The notes: generated by a model not told the origin, from the letters alone. Numbered from the stretch's first letter, positions 1 through 9,225 are shown. The stretch: DNA of 64,000 nucleotides from Pontibacter oryzae (GCF_003576375.1 NZ_QWGE01000006.1:91704-155703), one strand, 5' to 3'. Translations and numbers: made by a program.

Positions 1-1206
1 GATTGGTTAAACCTGTACTTAGATATTTACAATGCTAAGCCTGAGGTCATTTTATTCTTTTGGAGACCAGCAGTGAATCATATGTTTGGTGAAGCCTTAC
101 ACTATGAACTTCAGCATAAATTTAATATTGATCCCAATGCATTTTGTGAGTTCCTGAATAAAACGACAATATTAACTGGTGTTTATGATCATTTGTTTTT
201 AGATGATCAAAGTATAGAGGCCAATAATCCACTCTACCGCCATCATATTGACGGGTATTTTGTTTCTTCGAATTTATTGAGACAAATTTATGAGACTATA
301 GATGGATACCCATCTCCCTATAGTGTTATTCAGGATGGTGTCGACACATCCATATTTTACCCCAACAATTCAAAAACTCCTTCCACTAGTAATCAACCTT
401 TAGTTATAGGATGGGCAGGAAATAGTAAGTGGGGTATGGAGAAAGATGGTGTCGATCATAAAGGGTTAATTAGTATAATTAAGCCCGCTGTACTTGAGTT
501 AATAGAGGAAGGTTATTCTATTAACCTAATATATGCCGATAAACAAGAGCCTGACACTCAAATCCCTATGGCTCAAATGAATCAATTCTATAATAAACTT
601 GATGTTTATGTTTGCACCTCTGATATAGAAGGAACTCCTAACCCTGTTTTAGAATCTATGGCTTGTGGCATAGCCGTGGTTTCTACAGATGTCGGCATAG
701 TCTCAGAAATCTTTGGTAAAAAACAAAGGGAGTTTATTCTGCACGAGAGAACAAAAGAAGCTTTAAAAATTAAGATCAAAGAAATCTTGCAGGATAGATC
801 TATATTAAGAGAATTAGGTAACGAGAACTTAACTCGAATAAAACATTGGACGTGGGAGGATAAATGTGAGCGCTTTGATGAGATGTTTAGCTACTATCTC
901 TTCAAGAAAAAAGCAAAGCTTTCTTCTTTGAAAAGCTTCCCATATTCTGCCATAGATAAATCAGTAGTAAGGCAAGAACCGGTGTCTCAGGGAGAGGCAT
1001 TGCCTATACTAGAAGAACATACACACGGGTTGGAATACGGTAAACTGCCTAACCAGCTTGCCAACAATTTTATAGAAATCAAGGAGTGGTATCACAAGGA
1101 GTATGAGGTACTCCCTATATGGTACAAGAGAATCGGCCATGTTATTAAAGCGTTTCAGGGCAATAGGTCTTTTAAATCATTATTAAAGAAGACTGAGAAA
1201 ATCTAA
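1..1206 (+). CDS. Family 4 glycosyltransferase, 5' end outside the window
   Basis: The frame is open from base 1 without a stop, so the start lies upstream; about 401 codons are visible (a GTG at 73 is internal). Around visible residues 208-224 the stretch DIEGTPNPVLESMACG gives the two acidic residues and Gly/Pro pattern of the donor-binding loop of GT-B fold, GT4-type glycosyltransferases. The last 110 residues are charged and show no domain I recognise. It is followed without a gap by a second glycosyltransferase and an ABC polysaccharide exporter, so it probably adds a sugar to a cell-surface polysaccharide on the cytoplasmic side. Donor and acceptor cannot be told from sequence. Confidence 0.85.
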   Translation, partial: DWLNLYLDIYNAKPEVILFFWRPAVNHMFGEALHYELQHKFNIDPNAFCEFLNKTTILTGVYDHLFLDDQSIEANNPLYRHHIDGYFVSSNLLRQIYETIDGYPSPYSVIQDGVDTSIFYPNNSKTPSTSNQPLVIGWAGNSKWGMEKDGVDHKGLISIIKPAVLELIEEGYSINLIYADKQEPDTQIPMAQMNQFYNKLDVYVCTSDIEGTPNPVLESMACGIAVVSTDVGIVSEIFGKKQREFILHERTKEALKIKIKEILQDRSILRELGNENLTRIKHWTWEDKCERFDEMFSYYLFKKKAKLSSLKSFPYSAIDKSVVRQEPVSQGEALPILEEHTHGLEYGKLPNQLANNFIEIKEWYHKEYEVLPIWYKRIGHVIKAFQGNRSFKSLLKKTEKI

Positions 1207-3357
1207 ATGATTTACTGGATACTGACCACGGAGTTTCCACCTAGTCATGGAGGGGGAATTAGCACCTACTGCATTTACACGGCAGAAATGCTCCAACAGC
1301 GGGGGCACGAAGTCACCATCTTCGTGCCTGACCACTCCATAACAGACATTTCCGAACAGTACATAAACAACATTAGGGTAGTGCACTTTCTACCGCAGCG
1401 GACAGAGGCCAGGCACTTCCTCGGTTACGATGCCCTGCTAAGCTATGAGTTTGCCGAGGTAGTGCGAAAGCAAATGCAGAAATATGGAGTGCCTGACATT
1501 CTCGAGACACAGGAGTATCGTGGCATAGGCTACTATACCCAGCAGTTCAAACTGATGGGCTACCCACTTTTTAAAGAGCTAAATATACTGGTCACCTGCC
1601 ATGCGCCTGCATTCCTATACCTTCAGTACAACCACGACCCTGTGTACAAGTTGCCTGAGTATTGGATTGGGCTAATGGAGAAATCCTCGATACTTTCGGC
1701 AGACATCGTAATTTCGCCAAGCCAATACCTCGTAACGCAACTGAAAAAGGAAATGAGTTGGCAAGGGGTTAAGGAAAGTATTGTCGTGAACCCAATGGAC
1801 ACCAGCAAGACGCCTGCCCCAGCCGCTTCTTTCCAAAGGAACCATATTGTGTGCTTTGGAAAGCTTTCTCCGCTGAAAGGCACCTTCAAACTGCTTGAGT
1901 ACTTTGATAAGCTCTGGAAAAACGGTTTTGAGCAACCGTTGCACATCATTGGAGGCACACAGCAGGTGTTTCACCCTGAGGGTCGCACCATGGAAGATAT
2001 AGTCAGTCGAAAGTATCAGCCTTACATAGATAGTGGGCTGCTCAAACTTCGGGGGCAAATGTTGCCTGAGCAATCTAAGCAGGAGCTGCTAAGCGCCCAT
2101 GTCGTACTTGTGCCAAGCCTTGTTGATAACCTGCCCTACACGGTACTGGAAGCAATGAGCTTAGGAAAAGTTGTTTTAGCCTCTTTACAAGGTGGGCAAA
2201 GCGAAATTATAGAAGACGGAGTTGATGGCTTTCTTTTTGACCATTCGGTGCCAAATAACTTTCAGGAAAAGCTGCTGCATGTGCTCTCCTTGTCCGACTC
2301 CGACGTGCTCGGGGTGGGTAAAAAGGCCACAAGTACCATACAGACTAGGTATAGCCCTGAAAAGGTATATTCCCAAAAGATGGGCATCATAGAAGGCTAC
2401 ATGCTTCAGGCTCCCGCCAAAGCCCGCTTTCCTTATACTGCGTGCAACGACAGCCTGGCTGAGGGGACGGCTACTGGCGCACTGCTGTCAGTGGTAATAC
2501 CTTATTACAATATGTCTGGGTGCGTGGAAGAAACAGTTAGGTCTGTACTAGCAAGTGAGTACCCCTACAAAGAAATTATCCTGGTGGATGATGGAAGCAA
2601 TGAGGAAGGCACTGATGAGGTGCTTGCCTACCTTGAGGAATCATACCCAATCAGTGTTCTGCGGAAGGAGAACGAGGGGCTGCCCCTAACCAGAAACTAC
2701 GGGGCTGCCGCTGCCCGCGGGGATTACATAACCTTTATCGACGCTGATGACACTGTTCATGCCAGTTATTTCACAAAAGCGATTAGTGTACTAGAAACGT
2801 ATGAGAACGTGCACTTTGTTGGGTGTTGGGTAAAGTACTTTGAGGGAAGCTCTGGCCATTGGCCAGCCTTTAATCCTGAGCCTCCGTTCCTGCTGGTGCA
2901 TAACATGGTTAACAGCGGACCTGTTTTCAAGAGACGCTCTTATTTACAGGGTGGCCTTAACGACCCAGAAATGGTGTACGGTATGGAGGACTGGGACAGC
3001 GTAATTGGTATGATTGAAAAGGGTTATCCGGGGGTAGTGCTGCCAGAGTTGCTTTATAATTACAGGATCAGGAAAGAATCTATGGCAAGGGCATTTACTA
3101 AAGTAAAAAAGCTTCACCTCCACAAAATTATTGCTGAAAAGCATGCACCGCTTTATCAAAAATATGGTGTTGAGGTTGCAAATCTTCTTAATAGCAATGG
3201 TAGCGGACTTTATTTTGATAACCCAACTAGGGAGGTCGCTCAGAGTACATATTTTCAATTTCCCTCAAACCTGAAATTGACAGTTAAAAACAAGGTAAAA
3301 GGGAACAAGTTTCTAACAAAAATGGCAGTTGCCATTTACCGACGAATTAACAAATAA
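1207..3357 (+). CDS. Two-domain glycosyltransferase (GT4-like plus GT2-like)
   Basis: A 716-residue protein whose ATG directly follows the previous stop codon. Residues 1-400 form a GT-B/GT4 unit: N-terminal EFPPSHGGGISTY, and a donor loop PSLVDNLPYTVLEAMSLG near residue 300. Residues about 425-640 form a GT2 (GT-A) unit: SVVIPYYN, then LVDDGS, then FIDADD as the metal-binding DxD-type motif. Two catalytic domains in one chain suggest two successive sugar additions to the same glycan. It sits in a co-directional run with the ABC exporter genes. The order of the two reactions and the sugars are unknown. No sign of truncation. Confidence 0.88.
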   Translation: MIYWILTTEFPPSHGGGISTYCIYTAEMLQQRGHEVTIFVPDHSITDISEQYINNIRVVHFLPQRTEARHFLGYDALLSYEFAEVVRKQMQKYGVPDILETQEYRGIGYYTQQFKLMGYPLFKELNILVTCHAPAFLYLQYNHDPVYKLPEYWIGLMEKSSILSADIVISPSQYLVTQLKKEMSWQGVKESIVVNPMDTSKTPAPAASFQRNHIVCFGKLSPLKGTFKLLEYFDKLWKNGFEQPLHIIGGTQQVFHPEGRTMEDIVSRKYQPYIDSGLLKLRGQMLPEQSKQELLSAHVVLVPSLVDNLPYTVLEAMSLGKVVLASLQGGQSEIIEDGVDGFLFDHSVPNNFQEKLLHVLSLSDSDVLGVGKKATSTIQTRYSPEKVYSQKMGIIEGYMLQAPAKARFPYTACNDSLAEGTATGALLSVVIPYYNMSGCVEETVRSVLASEYPYKEIILVDDGSNEEGTDEVLAYLEESYPISVLRKENEGLPLTRNYGAAAARGDYITFIDADDTVHASYFTKAISVLETYENVHFVGCWVKYFEGSSGHWPAFNPEPPFLLVHNMVNSGPVFKRRSYLQGGLNDPEMVYGMEDWDSVIGMIEKGYPGVVLPELLYNYRIRKESMARAFTKVKKLHLHKIIAEKHAPLYQKYGVEVANLLNSNGSGLYFDNPTREVAQSTYFQFPSNLKLTVKNKVKGNKFLTKMAVAIYRRINK

Positions 3358-3360
3358 TCA

Positions 3361-4158
3361 ATGGGAGTTAATACAGTAAGAGAGAGAGTCTCTTCTTCGA
3401 ATAAACTGGAGCGCATCTGGCTTTTAGCAAAAATTGAGTATAAGCTCAGATACTACGAAAATAGGCTTGGGTTATTATGGGCACTTATTAAACCAATAAC
3501 AGACGTTTTAATTTTTTATGTTGTATTCAAAACTATCTTAAAAACCGATATTCCAGCATTTGCGTCCTATTTATTCATAGGTCTAATTCTTTGGAATTTC
3601 TTTCTGGAAAGTACTTCGGGCACTATACAAATTCTGTATACAAAGAAATATCTGTACGAATACAGCAACATGAATAAGATGGAGATTTACATTTCTACAC
3701 TACTAAGCAGTAGTATAGGCTTATTCTTCAACATGATCATGTTTATATTCTTTTATAACTTTATCGAGTCAAGCACTGCCGGATTAGGGGTACATAACCT
3801 CTGGATCATACCTTTATTTATTAATCTATTTATCTTATCGCTTGCCTTATCCTTGATTTTATCAAGCATATACATATTCGCTAAGGATATAACGCAGATT
3901 TGGCAGGTATTTTCTATCGCCTTATTTTATCTGTCTCCAATATTCTACAGGTCTGAATTGTTTCAAACTGCCCTGCCTGCTTTTGATTACTTAAACCCAA
4001 TTGCTGGTATTATTATAAATGCAAGGCGCGTGATGATGCAAGGTGTGCAACTAGACTTCAGCCTATTTTTATTTGACTTCGGATATGCCTTACTATTCTT
4101 ACTTGGCGGCCTTTTACTTTTAAATAAACTCGGCTCTAAAGCTGCAGAAAAACTGTAA
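3361..4158 (+). CDS. ABC-2 type polysaccharide export permease (Wzm-like)
   Basis: A 265-residue integral membrane protein with about six hydrophobic segments and the amphipathic N-terminal region of polysaccharide/O-antigen ABC-2 permeases (KIEYKLRYYENRLGLLWAL before the first helix). It would form the inner-membrane channel that carries undecaprenyl-linked glycan to the periplasm, paired with the ATPase gene that starts 6 bases downstream. It starts 3 bases after the glycosyltransferase stop. Length and context fit Wzm/KpsM/TagG-type proteins; which class of glycan is exported cannot be decided. Confidence 0.87.
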   Translation: MGVNTVRERVSSSNKLERIWLLAKIEYKLRYYENRLGLLWALIKPITDVLIFYVVFKTILKTDIPAFASYLFIGLILWNFFLESTSGTIQILYTKKYLYEYSNMNKMEIYISTLLSSSIGLFFNMIMFIFFYNFIESSTAGLGVHNLWIIPLFINLFILSLALSLILSSIYIFAKDITQIWQVFSIALFYLSPIFYRSELFQTALPAFDYLNPIAGIIINARRVMMQGVQLDFSLFLFDFGYALLFLLGGLLLLNKLGSKAAEKL

Positions 4159-4164
4159 CCCCGT

Positions 4165-4947
4165 ATGAAAAACAGTATCGCTATTAAAGCTCAAAACATA
4201 AGCAAGTCTTTCCACATTTCCCAAGACAGCCATAATACAGTTAAGCACAGGCTATTCAATATTTTTAAACCGTCTGGAAAAAAAATTGTACCAGCTGTAA
4301 AAAACATGTCACTCGAGATTATGCAGGGTGAATGCATCGGGCTACTCGGTAGAAATGGTTGTGGCAAGTCAACGCTAGTCAAACTACTGGCAGGGGTTTA
4401 CCCTACTGATAGTGGCCACATAACTATTAATGGCTCTACTATGCTTATGAACTTGGGTGTTGGCATGAGCCATGAGTTAACAGCTAGAGAGAATATTTAC
4501 GTTTCTGGATCTGTACTTGGCCTCAAAATAAAGGAAATTGATACCATTTTTGACCAGATTGTTGAATTTGCTGAATTAGAAGGCTTCGTAGATACTAAGA
4601 TCAAATTTTACTCTTCTGGTATGGCAGCCCGCTTAGGCTTTTCCATTGCCGTAAATGCGGGCGCCGATATTATGTTTCTAGATGAAATTTTCGCTGTCGG
4701 AGATGCTAAGTTTCAGGAGAAAGCTATCAGAGTTTTTGAAAGTTCCTGGATTAATGGCAAAACTGTAATTCTTGTTAGCCATTCCATGGATGTGATTCAG
4801 CAATATTGCACGAGAGCGGCATTTCTAAAAGATGGAGAACTTAAATTCTTTGGAGATACTCAAGAAGCGATTAACCTTTACCTGAAGGACAATGAGATCG
4901 CTTCTGAAACCACGGCTCCGGCTTTGCAAGAAGCACAGGCTGTATAA
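4165..4947 (+). CDS. Polysaccharide ABC exporter ATPase (Wzt/TagH-like)
   Basis: A 260-residue nucleotide-binding subunit. Walker A is GRNGCGKST (about residues 62-70), the signature is YSSGMAARL (near 153) in place of LSGGQ, as is usual for polysaccharide exporters, and Walker B plus the following Asp region reads IMFLDEIFAVGD. The C-terminal carbohydrate-binding domain of long Wzt proteins is absent, so termination or recognition of the glycan is likely done elsewhere. It is the last gene of the co-directional run from base 1, which ends at a strong hairpin at 4997-5036. Confidence 0.9.
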   Translation: MKNSIAIKAQNISKSFHISQDSHNTVKHRLFNIFKPSGKKIVPAVKNMSLEIMQGECIGLLGRNGCGKSTLVKLLAGVYPTDSGHITINGSTMLMNLGVGMSHELTARENIYVSGSVLGLKIKEIDTIFDQIVEFAELEGFVDTKIKFYSSGMAARLGFSIAVNAGADIMFLDEIFAVGDAKFQEKAIRVFESSWINGKTVILVSHSMDVIQQYCTRAAFLKDGELKFFGDTQEAINLYLKDNEIASETTAPALQEAQAV

Positions 4948-4996
4948 GCACGAAGAATTTAAAGGACCCTTTGCTAGCATGTAAAACGGTTAATAA

Positions 4997-5036
4997 ACGC
5001 TGAAGTATAAAAATTTATACTTCGGCGTTTTTCTTA
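4997..5036. terminator. Bidirectional hairpin terminator with paired AAGTATA
   Basis: Inverted arms CGCTGAAGTATAAA and TTTATACTTCGGCG (one G-T pair) are followed by TTTTTCTT. The hairpin lies between convergent genes and contains the last codons and stop of the O-antigen ligase. Each arm carries one copy of the over-represented heptamer AAGTATA. Confidence 0.75.
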
Positions 5037-6265
5037 TCGGTTAAAAGAAAGACAACAAAAAAGCCACTTATCATTCCTCCTACACTTCTATCGAAGTAAA
5101 TCTCAGTAACCCAGGCAAGCGCCAACGTTATCAGCATCATCAATGCCAGGATATCGTGGTATTTAACTGCCTCTATTAACGGAAATATTACCCAGGCAAG
5201 CAAGAAGAATGCAAAGCCAATCAAACCCATACTATATAGAATGTCTAGGTAGTTGTTATGCACATTCTTATTTGTTTCGATAGCGAAATAAAAGTCCTTT
5301 TGCTTATATTTTTGTATAAGTTCCTCTTTTTTATCCCCTAAACCTACTCCTATTAGCGGGTTTTCTTTAAACAGCTCCCAACCGCAATTCCAAGCCGCTA
5401 ACCTAAAATTAGTACCATTCCATTGGTCGGGAGTCAGTTCCATAAAGTAATGGCTTTCTGTACCTATATGATCGTATTCAAACTTACTGTAGGCAAGCTC
5501 TTTATACCTATTAAGCATTAATGGCTCAGCTTTAAAAACGATGAAGGCACCTACCACAAGAGCAATAAACAGGGCAACCCCATGTACAAATAATTTCTTG
5601 TTAAGTATATAGTATATGCTAATCCCTACACACATCACAAGTAAAATTGCTAAGTTAATACGGCTACCAAGTAAGTAGCTTATGCCAGTAAGAAATAAGA
5701 TGCTGCAAAAGACTCCTGCCCTAAATGACACCTTTCGGAAAAGCAGTAAGTATAAAAAAATGTAGATCGCAAAATTTACCAAAAGTGCTACATACACCGA
5801 TTGATGCCCAATTAACAGTGTTAGGTTATCGTTATACATAGCATCTGCACGGCCAAGGATAAAATAGTTGTATAATGCATACCCAAAGCATAAAACACAA
5901 ACCAGGGTGGTTATATAGGCAAAAGTTAAAAGGGCCTTCTCTTTAAAAGTTGCACTAAGTTGCAGCAGCCCTAAGCTAACAGGGAAAATCACTAATGGTA
6001 AACGCAAGGTTAAATAATTTATACCCTGGCTTAAGTTATATGATAATGCAAAGCTTACCAGTATAAGTACTGAAAAAAAAATCATGGCTTGTACACCTTT
6101 TCTCTTTTTTAAAAGGCTGAGCTTTTCACTCATCGGAAATGCTACATAACTGTAAATAGTTATGCCCGCTGTTATTACAACGTTTGCAACTCTAAGCCAC
6201 GATACTAACAGCGTGAAGAAGAATAAGCTAATAAGTATGTACAGTTTTTTTTCTTGCGGAGTCAT
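5015..6265 (-). CDS. O-antigen ligase / Wzy-type polymerase family membrane protein
   Basis: A 416-residue polytopic protein with 10 or more hydrophobic segments. A large extracytoplasmic loop (about residues 265-345) contains ENPLIGVGLGD and ends in NVHNNYLDILYSMGL, the conserved His-Asn pattern of the Wzy_C/WaaL family that joins lipid-linked glycans to an acceptor or polymerises them. It is convergent with the exporter genes and completes a surface-polysaccharide locus. Ligase and polymerase cannot be separated by sequence alone. The stop codon lies inside the shared terminator hairpin. Confidence 0.8.
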   Translation of the reverse strand: MTPQEKKLYILISLFFFTLLVSWLRVANVVITAGITIYSYVAFPMSEKLSLLKKRKGVQAMIFFSVLILVSFALSYNLSQGINYLTLRLPLVIFPVSLGLLQLSATFKEKALLTFAYITTLVCVLCFGYALYNYFILGRADAMYNDNLTLLIGHQSVYVALLVNFAIYIFLYLLLFRKVSFRAGVFCSILFLTGISYLLGSRINLAILLVMCVGISIYYILNKKLFVHGVALFIALVVGAFIVFKAEPLMLNRYKELAYSKFEYDHIGTESHYFMELTPDQWNGTNFRLAAWNCGWELFKENPLIGVGLGDKKEELIQKYKQKDFYFAIETNKNVHNNYLDILYSMGLIGFAFFLLAWVIFPLIEAVKYHDILALMMLITLALAWVTEIYFDRSVGGMISGFFVVFLLTDKKNAEV

Positions 6266-6624
6266 GCACTAGAAATTATCAGAGTGCAAAAATACAATAT
6301 CGATCGGTTTCAAAATCAAAAAACTCAGAATAAGAAAGTAGCCCCACACTCGAAGCGCCAAATCCATCTTCGGCATCAGCGCACATACAAGCTCTTACCC
6401 CTACTGAAGATTCAAAAATAAAAAGTCAATAAAAACAGGCTTTACAGGTAGCTAAAAGCGATTTTGAAAAATTTTTTGTTTTTTTCATCCAATTATAAAA
6501 CATCTGCGAACCACTGCCGTAAATATAGATACCTTTGGCTAAAAGTTGAGAACCTGAAAGTATGATTGTTCAGAAGGGACAATAGATACTTTCAGGTTTT
6601 TCTTTTTTACACCTCATTCTCCGA
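6266..6624. other. Intergenic region, AT-rich, with one hairpin
   Basis: No convincing gene here. It holds the upstream region of the ligase gene and, at 6549-6604, an inverted repeat AACCTGAAAGTAT / ATACTTTCAGGTT followed by a T-rich run. A TACCTTTG (-7 like) element at 6530-6537 points into that hairpin. Confidence 0.5.
6549..6606 (+). terminator. Strong hairpin with T-run; possible tiny RNA
   Basis: Thirteen-base arms at 6551-6563 and about 6586-6598, with an inner ATTGT/ACAAT stem, then TTTTTCTTTTTT on the + strand. The T-run orientation does not fit the leftward gene at 6625-6804, so it may end a very short rightward transcript. Confidence 0.5.
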
Positions 6625-6804
6625 CTACTCTATGTTCTTTCGCGTAAGCGATATCACATACACAATACCTATCGCCAGGAACACAACCATCAGAAACACA
6701 TCCAGCATGGTATACTCTCCGGTTAGCACGCGGTACCCATTCAGGCCAGCAAAAATAAAAGACACAATAGTCATCACGATACGATAAGTGCGTCGGCTCT
6801 TCAT
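6625..6804 (-). CDS. Small two-helix membrane protein
   Basis: A 59-residue product if the ATG at 6804 is used; a TTG three codons upstream is also possible but less likely. Two hydrophobic segments (IVMTIVSFIFAGLNGYRVL, then MLDVFLMVVFLAIGIVYVI) are separated by a short polar turn, and both ends carry basic residues. No family is recognised. It starts 24 bases after the end of the SLC13 transporter gene on the same strand and may be co-transcribed with it. A rightward ORF over the same bases has poor composition and is treated as a shadow. Confidence 0.6.
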   Translation of the reverse strand: MKSRRTYRIVMTIVSFIFAGLNGYRVLTGEYTMLDVFLMVVFLAIGIVYVISLTRKNIE

Positions 6805-6827
6805 AAGATTCAATTAAAGTTTCCGGG

Positions 6828-8270
6828 CTAAGTTAGCATATAAAACAGTATCCAGAGCGTAATAAGCATAGTGGCTGCTATATTCAGGATTACGCCTGCA
6901 CGCACCATTTGCCCAATTGGCACCTGCTTGCTTCCGTATACAATGGCATTAGGCGGCGTGGCAACCGGCAGCATAAAGGCCATGCTGCAAGCCAGCACCG
7001 CCCCGAGCACCGGGTACAGTAGCGGAAGATCGAGGCCATGCAGCACCCCGATGATGATAGGCACAAACGTAATGGCAATGGCCGTGTTAGAGCTGATCTC
7101 GGTAAGCATGAGCACCAGGAAAACCAGCACCAGAACCAGCAGCGCCTGTTGGTTAGGGTCTACGAAGGCTGTCATGGCCCGCCCGATGATGTCCGCCAGG
7201 CCGGAGGTAACCACCAGTTGCCCAAGCGCCATTCCACCCCCGAAAAGCAGGATGGTATCCCAATCAATCTTCACAAGGTCTTCGGAAGTTAGTGTGCCGG
7301 CTCCCATGTTTTCCTTGCCGGGCGGGATCAGGAACAGAAGCAAGGCTGCCAGAACCGCCACAGTGCTTTCGGCAAAGTAAGTATCCATGAACGCGTAAGC
7401 CTCCTGCATGCCCAGCAAGTTAAACACGCCTGGGGCCAGCCAAAGTATAACCGCAAGAATGAATACGCCCATCGTTATTGACTCGCCTTGTCGCAGCTTC
7501 TCTCGCCGCGACAACTGTTCGGCCACATACGTTCGAACCACTTCTTGCCGGTACCCGGCCTTTCGCAGAAAATAGCGCATATAGAGCAGCAAAAAGCCAT
7601 ACATACTCAGCGATATAGGCAGCACCAAGTACATCCACTGCAGAAAATCAATCCGGATGCCCTGCTCTGCCAAGTAATTTACACCGATCAGGTTTGGCGG
7701 CGAGCCGATGATGGTGCTGATGCCCCCGATGGATGCGCTATAGGCAATGCCTAGTAAGAAGTATACCGCAGGGCCTTTTCCGGCCTCGTTGGGAGGGCAA
7801 ACCAATTGGGTAACCCCAAGTATAAGCGGCAGCAACATGGCCACCGTAACCGAGTTGCTCACCCACATCGAGAGCAGAAAAGAGATAAAGGAGAAGCCCA
7901 GAAACAACCGGAACAGGCTCTGCTGGAAAAAGCGGCGCGAAAGTATAAATAAGGCAATGCGCTTATCCAGGCCATGGCGCGTCATGGAGCGGGCCAGCAA
8001 GAAACTACCGATAAAGAGCAGGATTATAGGGTGGCCCAGGTTCTGAAAAGCTGTACTTATTTCGGCAACACCAAGCATCACAGCCAGCAGCACGCCCAGA
8101 AAGGCTGTCATGGAGAGCGGAATCACCTCGGCTATCCAAAACACCAGACAAAATGCCATGATTGTAGCAACAACTCGTGCCTGATAAGGTAGTACTGGTG
8201 TAAGCCACCATACTAGTAACGCAAGGAGTGGCGCTAATGCCAGCCCCAGGTTTCGACGTGAAAGAGACAT
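6828..8270 (-). CDS. SLC13/DASS family sodium-coupled anion transporter
   Basis: A 480-residue protein with 11-12 hydrophobic segments. The two re-entrant hairpin motifs of the DASS family are visible: WVSNSVTVAMLLPL (first motif reading SNS rather than SNT) and ISSNTAIAITFVPI (second, canonical SNT), each near a GSPPNLI- or ATPPNAI-type loop. Family members import C4-dicarboxylates, citrate or sulfate with sodium; the substrate is not predictable here. No regulatory partner is adjacent. Its full length and intact motifs suggest a working transporter. Confidence 0.88.
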   Translation of the reverse strand: MSLSRRNLGLALAPLLALLVWWLTPVLPYQARVVATIMAFCLVFWIAEVIPLSMTAFLGVLLAVMLGVAEISTAFQNLGHPIILLFIGSFLLARSMTRHGLDKRIALFILSRRFFQQSLFRLFLGFSFISFLLSMWVSNSVTVAMLLPLILGVTQLVCPPNEAGKGPAVYFLLGIAYSASIGGISTIIGSPPNLIGVNYLAEQGIRIDFLQWMYLVLPISLSMYGFLLLYMRYFLRKAGYRQEVVRTYVAEQLSRREKLRQGESITMGVFILAVILWLAPGVFNLLGMQEAYAFMDTYFAESTVAVLAALLLFLIPPGKENMGAGTLTSEDLVKIDWDTILLFGGGMALGQLVVTSGLADIIGRAMTAFVDPNQQALLVLVLVFLVLMLTEISSNTAIAITFVPIIIGVLHGLDLPLLYPVLGAVLACSMAFMLPVATPPNAIVYGSKQVPIGQMVRAGVILNIAATMLITLWILFYMLT

Positions 8271-8355
8271 AGATGGATAGTGCTATACTTTTACTTCCCT
8301 TAAAGATATAGAAAAGTAAAAGTACAGCAATTTGCAATTACCCATAGAGCAAGCT

Positions 8356-8889
8356 TTAGCGCTTCAGGTAACGCTCCTGTATAACTTTCTGGTGGTGCAC
8401 TTCGTGGCCAAGTATGACATAGCCCAGTGCCCGCACGCTTACTTCCAGGCCGCTGGCCATGCCACGCTGCTGCAGGGCCTCCTCATCGAAGCTTTTGAAC
8501 AACTCGATAGTGGCAGTACGCAAGGAAGTATACTCGGCAATAATGGAGTTTATATCACGCACATCAGCTTTTGCCGGCGGCATGTAGGCATTCTCATCGA
8601 AGCCGGGCAGTGAGGTTTTGTCTTGGCGGGCAAAGCGGAGGGCACGGTACGTAAAAATTCGCTCCACGTCCATCACATGCACCATTACTTCTTTGATGCT
8701 CCACTTCTCCGGTTGGTAACGGTAAAGCAGTTGCTCATCGGTCAGTCCTTGTACCAGCCCCGTAATAAAGATATAGCTGGCTGTAAGGCCTTCGATCAGG
8801 TCATCTGTTTTGGCCTGCTGCACATAGTTGCCCAGGTAACCATTATATTCTTCCGCCGCTGGGGGCGTGATTGCTTGTTGCGTCTGCAT
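8356..8889 (-). CDS. DinB-like metal-binding protein
   Basis: A 177-residue soluble protein matching the DinB_2 four-helix fold: an early helix ending near a WSIKEVMVHVMDVERIF segment, and a C-terminal GHEVHHQKVIQERYL. The three His positions (in HVMDVE and in GHEVHH) fit the metal site of the family. In this superfamily, known roles include thiol-dependent transferases (mycothiol and bacillithiol enzymes), but most bacteroidetal members are uncharacterised. It stands alone, so context gives no pathway. Confidence 0.82.
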   Translation of the reverse strand: MQTQQAITPPAAEEYNGYLGNYVQQAKTDDLIEGLTASYIFITGLVQGLTDEQLLYRYQPEKWSIKEVMVHVMDVERIFTYRALRFARQDKTSLPGFDENAYMPPAKADVRDINSIIAEYTSLRTATIELFKSFDEEALQQRGMASGLEVSVRALGYVILGHEVHHQKVIQERYLKR

Positions 8890-9094
8890 AACTGATTTTC
8901 AGTAAGTATAGATGCCGTACAAGGTACGAATTTATACTATATAGTTCGTAAGGATGATAGTAGTGGAATTGAAGCTGTGTGGTTGGGTTAACAACCCTAA
9001 TTCATTTATCCCTTCAACTTGACTAAGGGTATCTTTTCCAGCCACAGTTCATGCTCTGCCTTATATTCTCATTGGTTGCATTTCTAATTTTGGT

Positions 9095-9225
9095 GCCCTC
9101 AAGCCCGGGGGGGGCTCGTCCTTGGGCATCGCGCTGTGTACATTCCCTGTCCTCGTGCCTCGGACTGACTCACTGCGTTCGTCACCGGAAATCTACAAGG
9201 CGCTCTTTTTCGAGGGCCCCTACCC
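9095..9225. repeat. GC-rich dispersed repeat, copy 1
   Basis: The stretch from CTCGTCCTTGGGCATCGCGC through CATTCCCTG and CACCGGAAATCTACAAGGCG aligns by eye with 63684-63785 (CTCGTTTTCCCGCTCAGCGC, TTCCCTCATGC, CACCGGATCTCAAAAGGCGC). Both copies lie in intergenic DNA and are markedly richer in GC than their surroundings. The family is unknown to me. Confidence 0.55.

Noticed and set aside
6871-8192. Several rightward frames of 70-170 codons opposite the SLC13 gene
   Set aside because: They are shadows of a clear transporter gene, with Pro/Ser/Arg/His-rich products.
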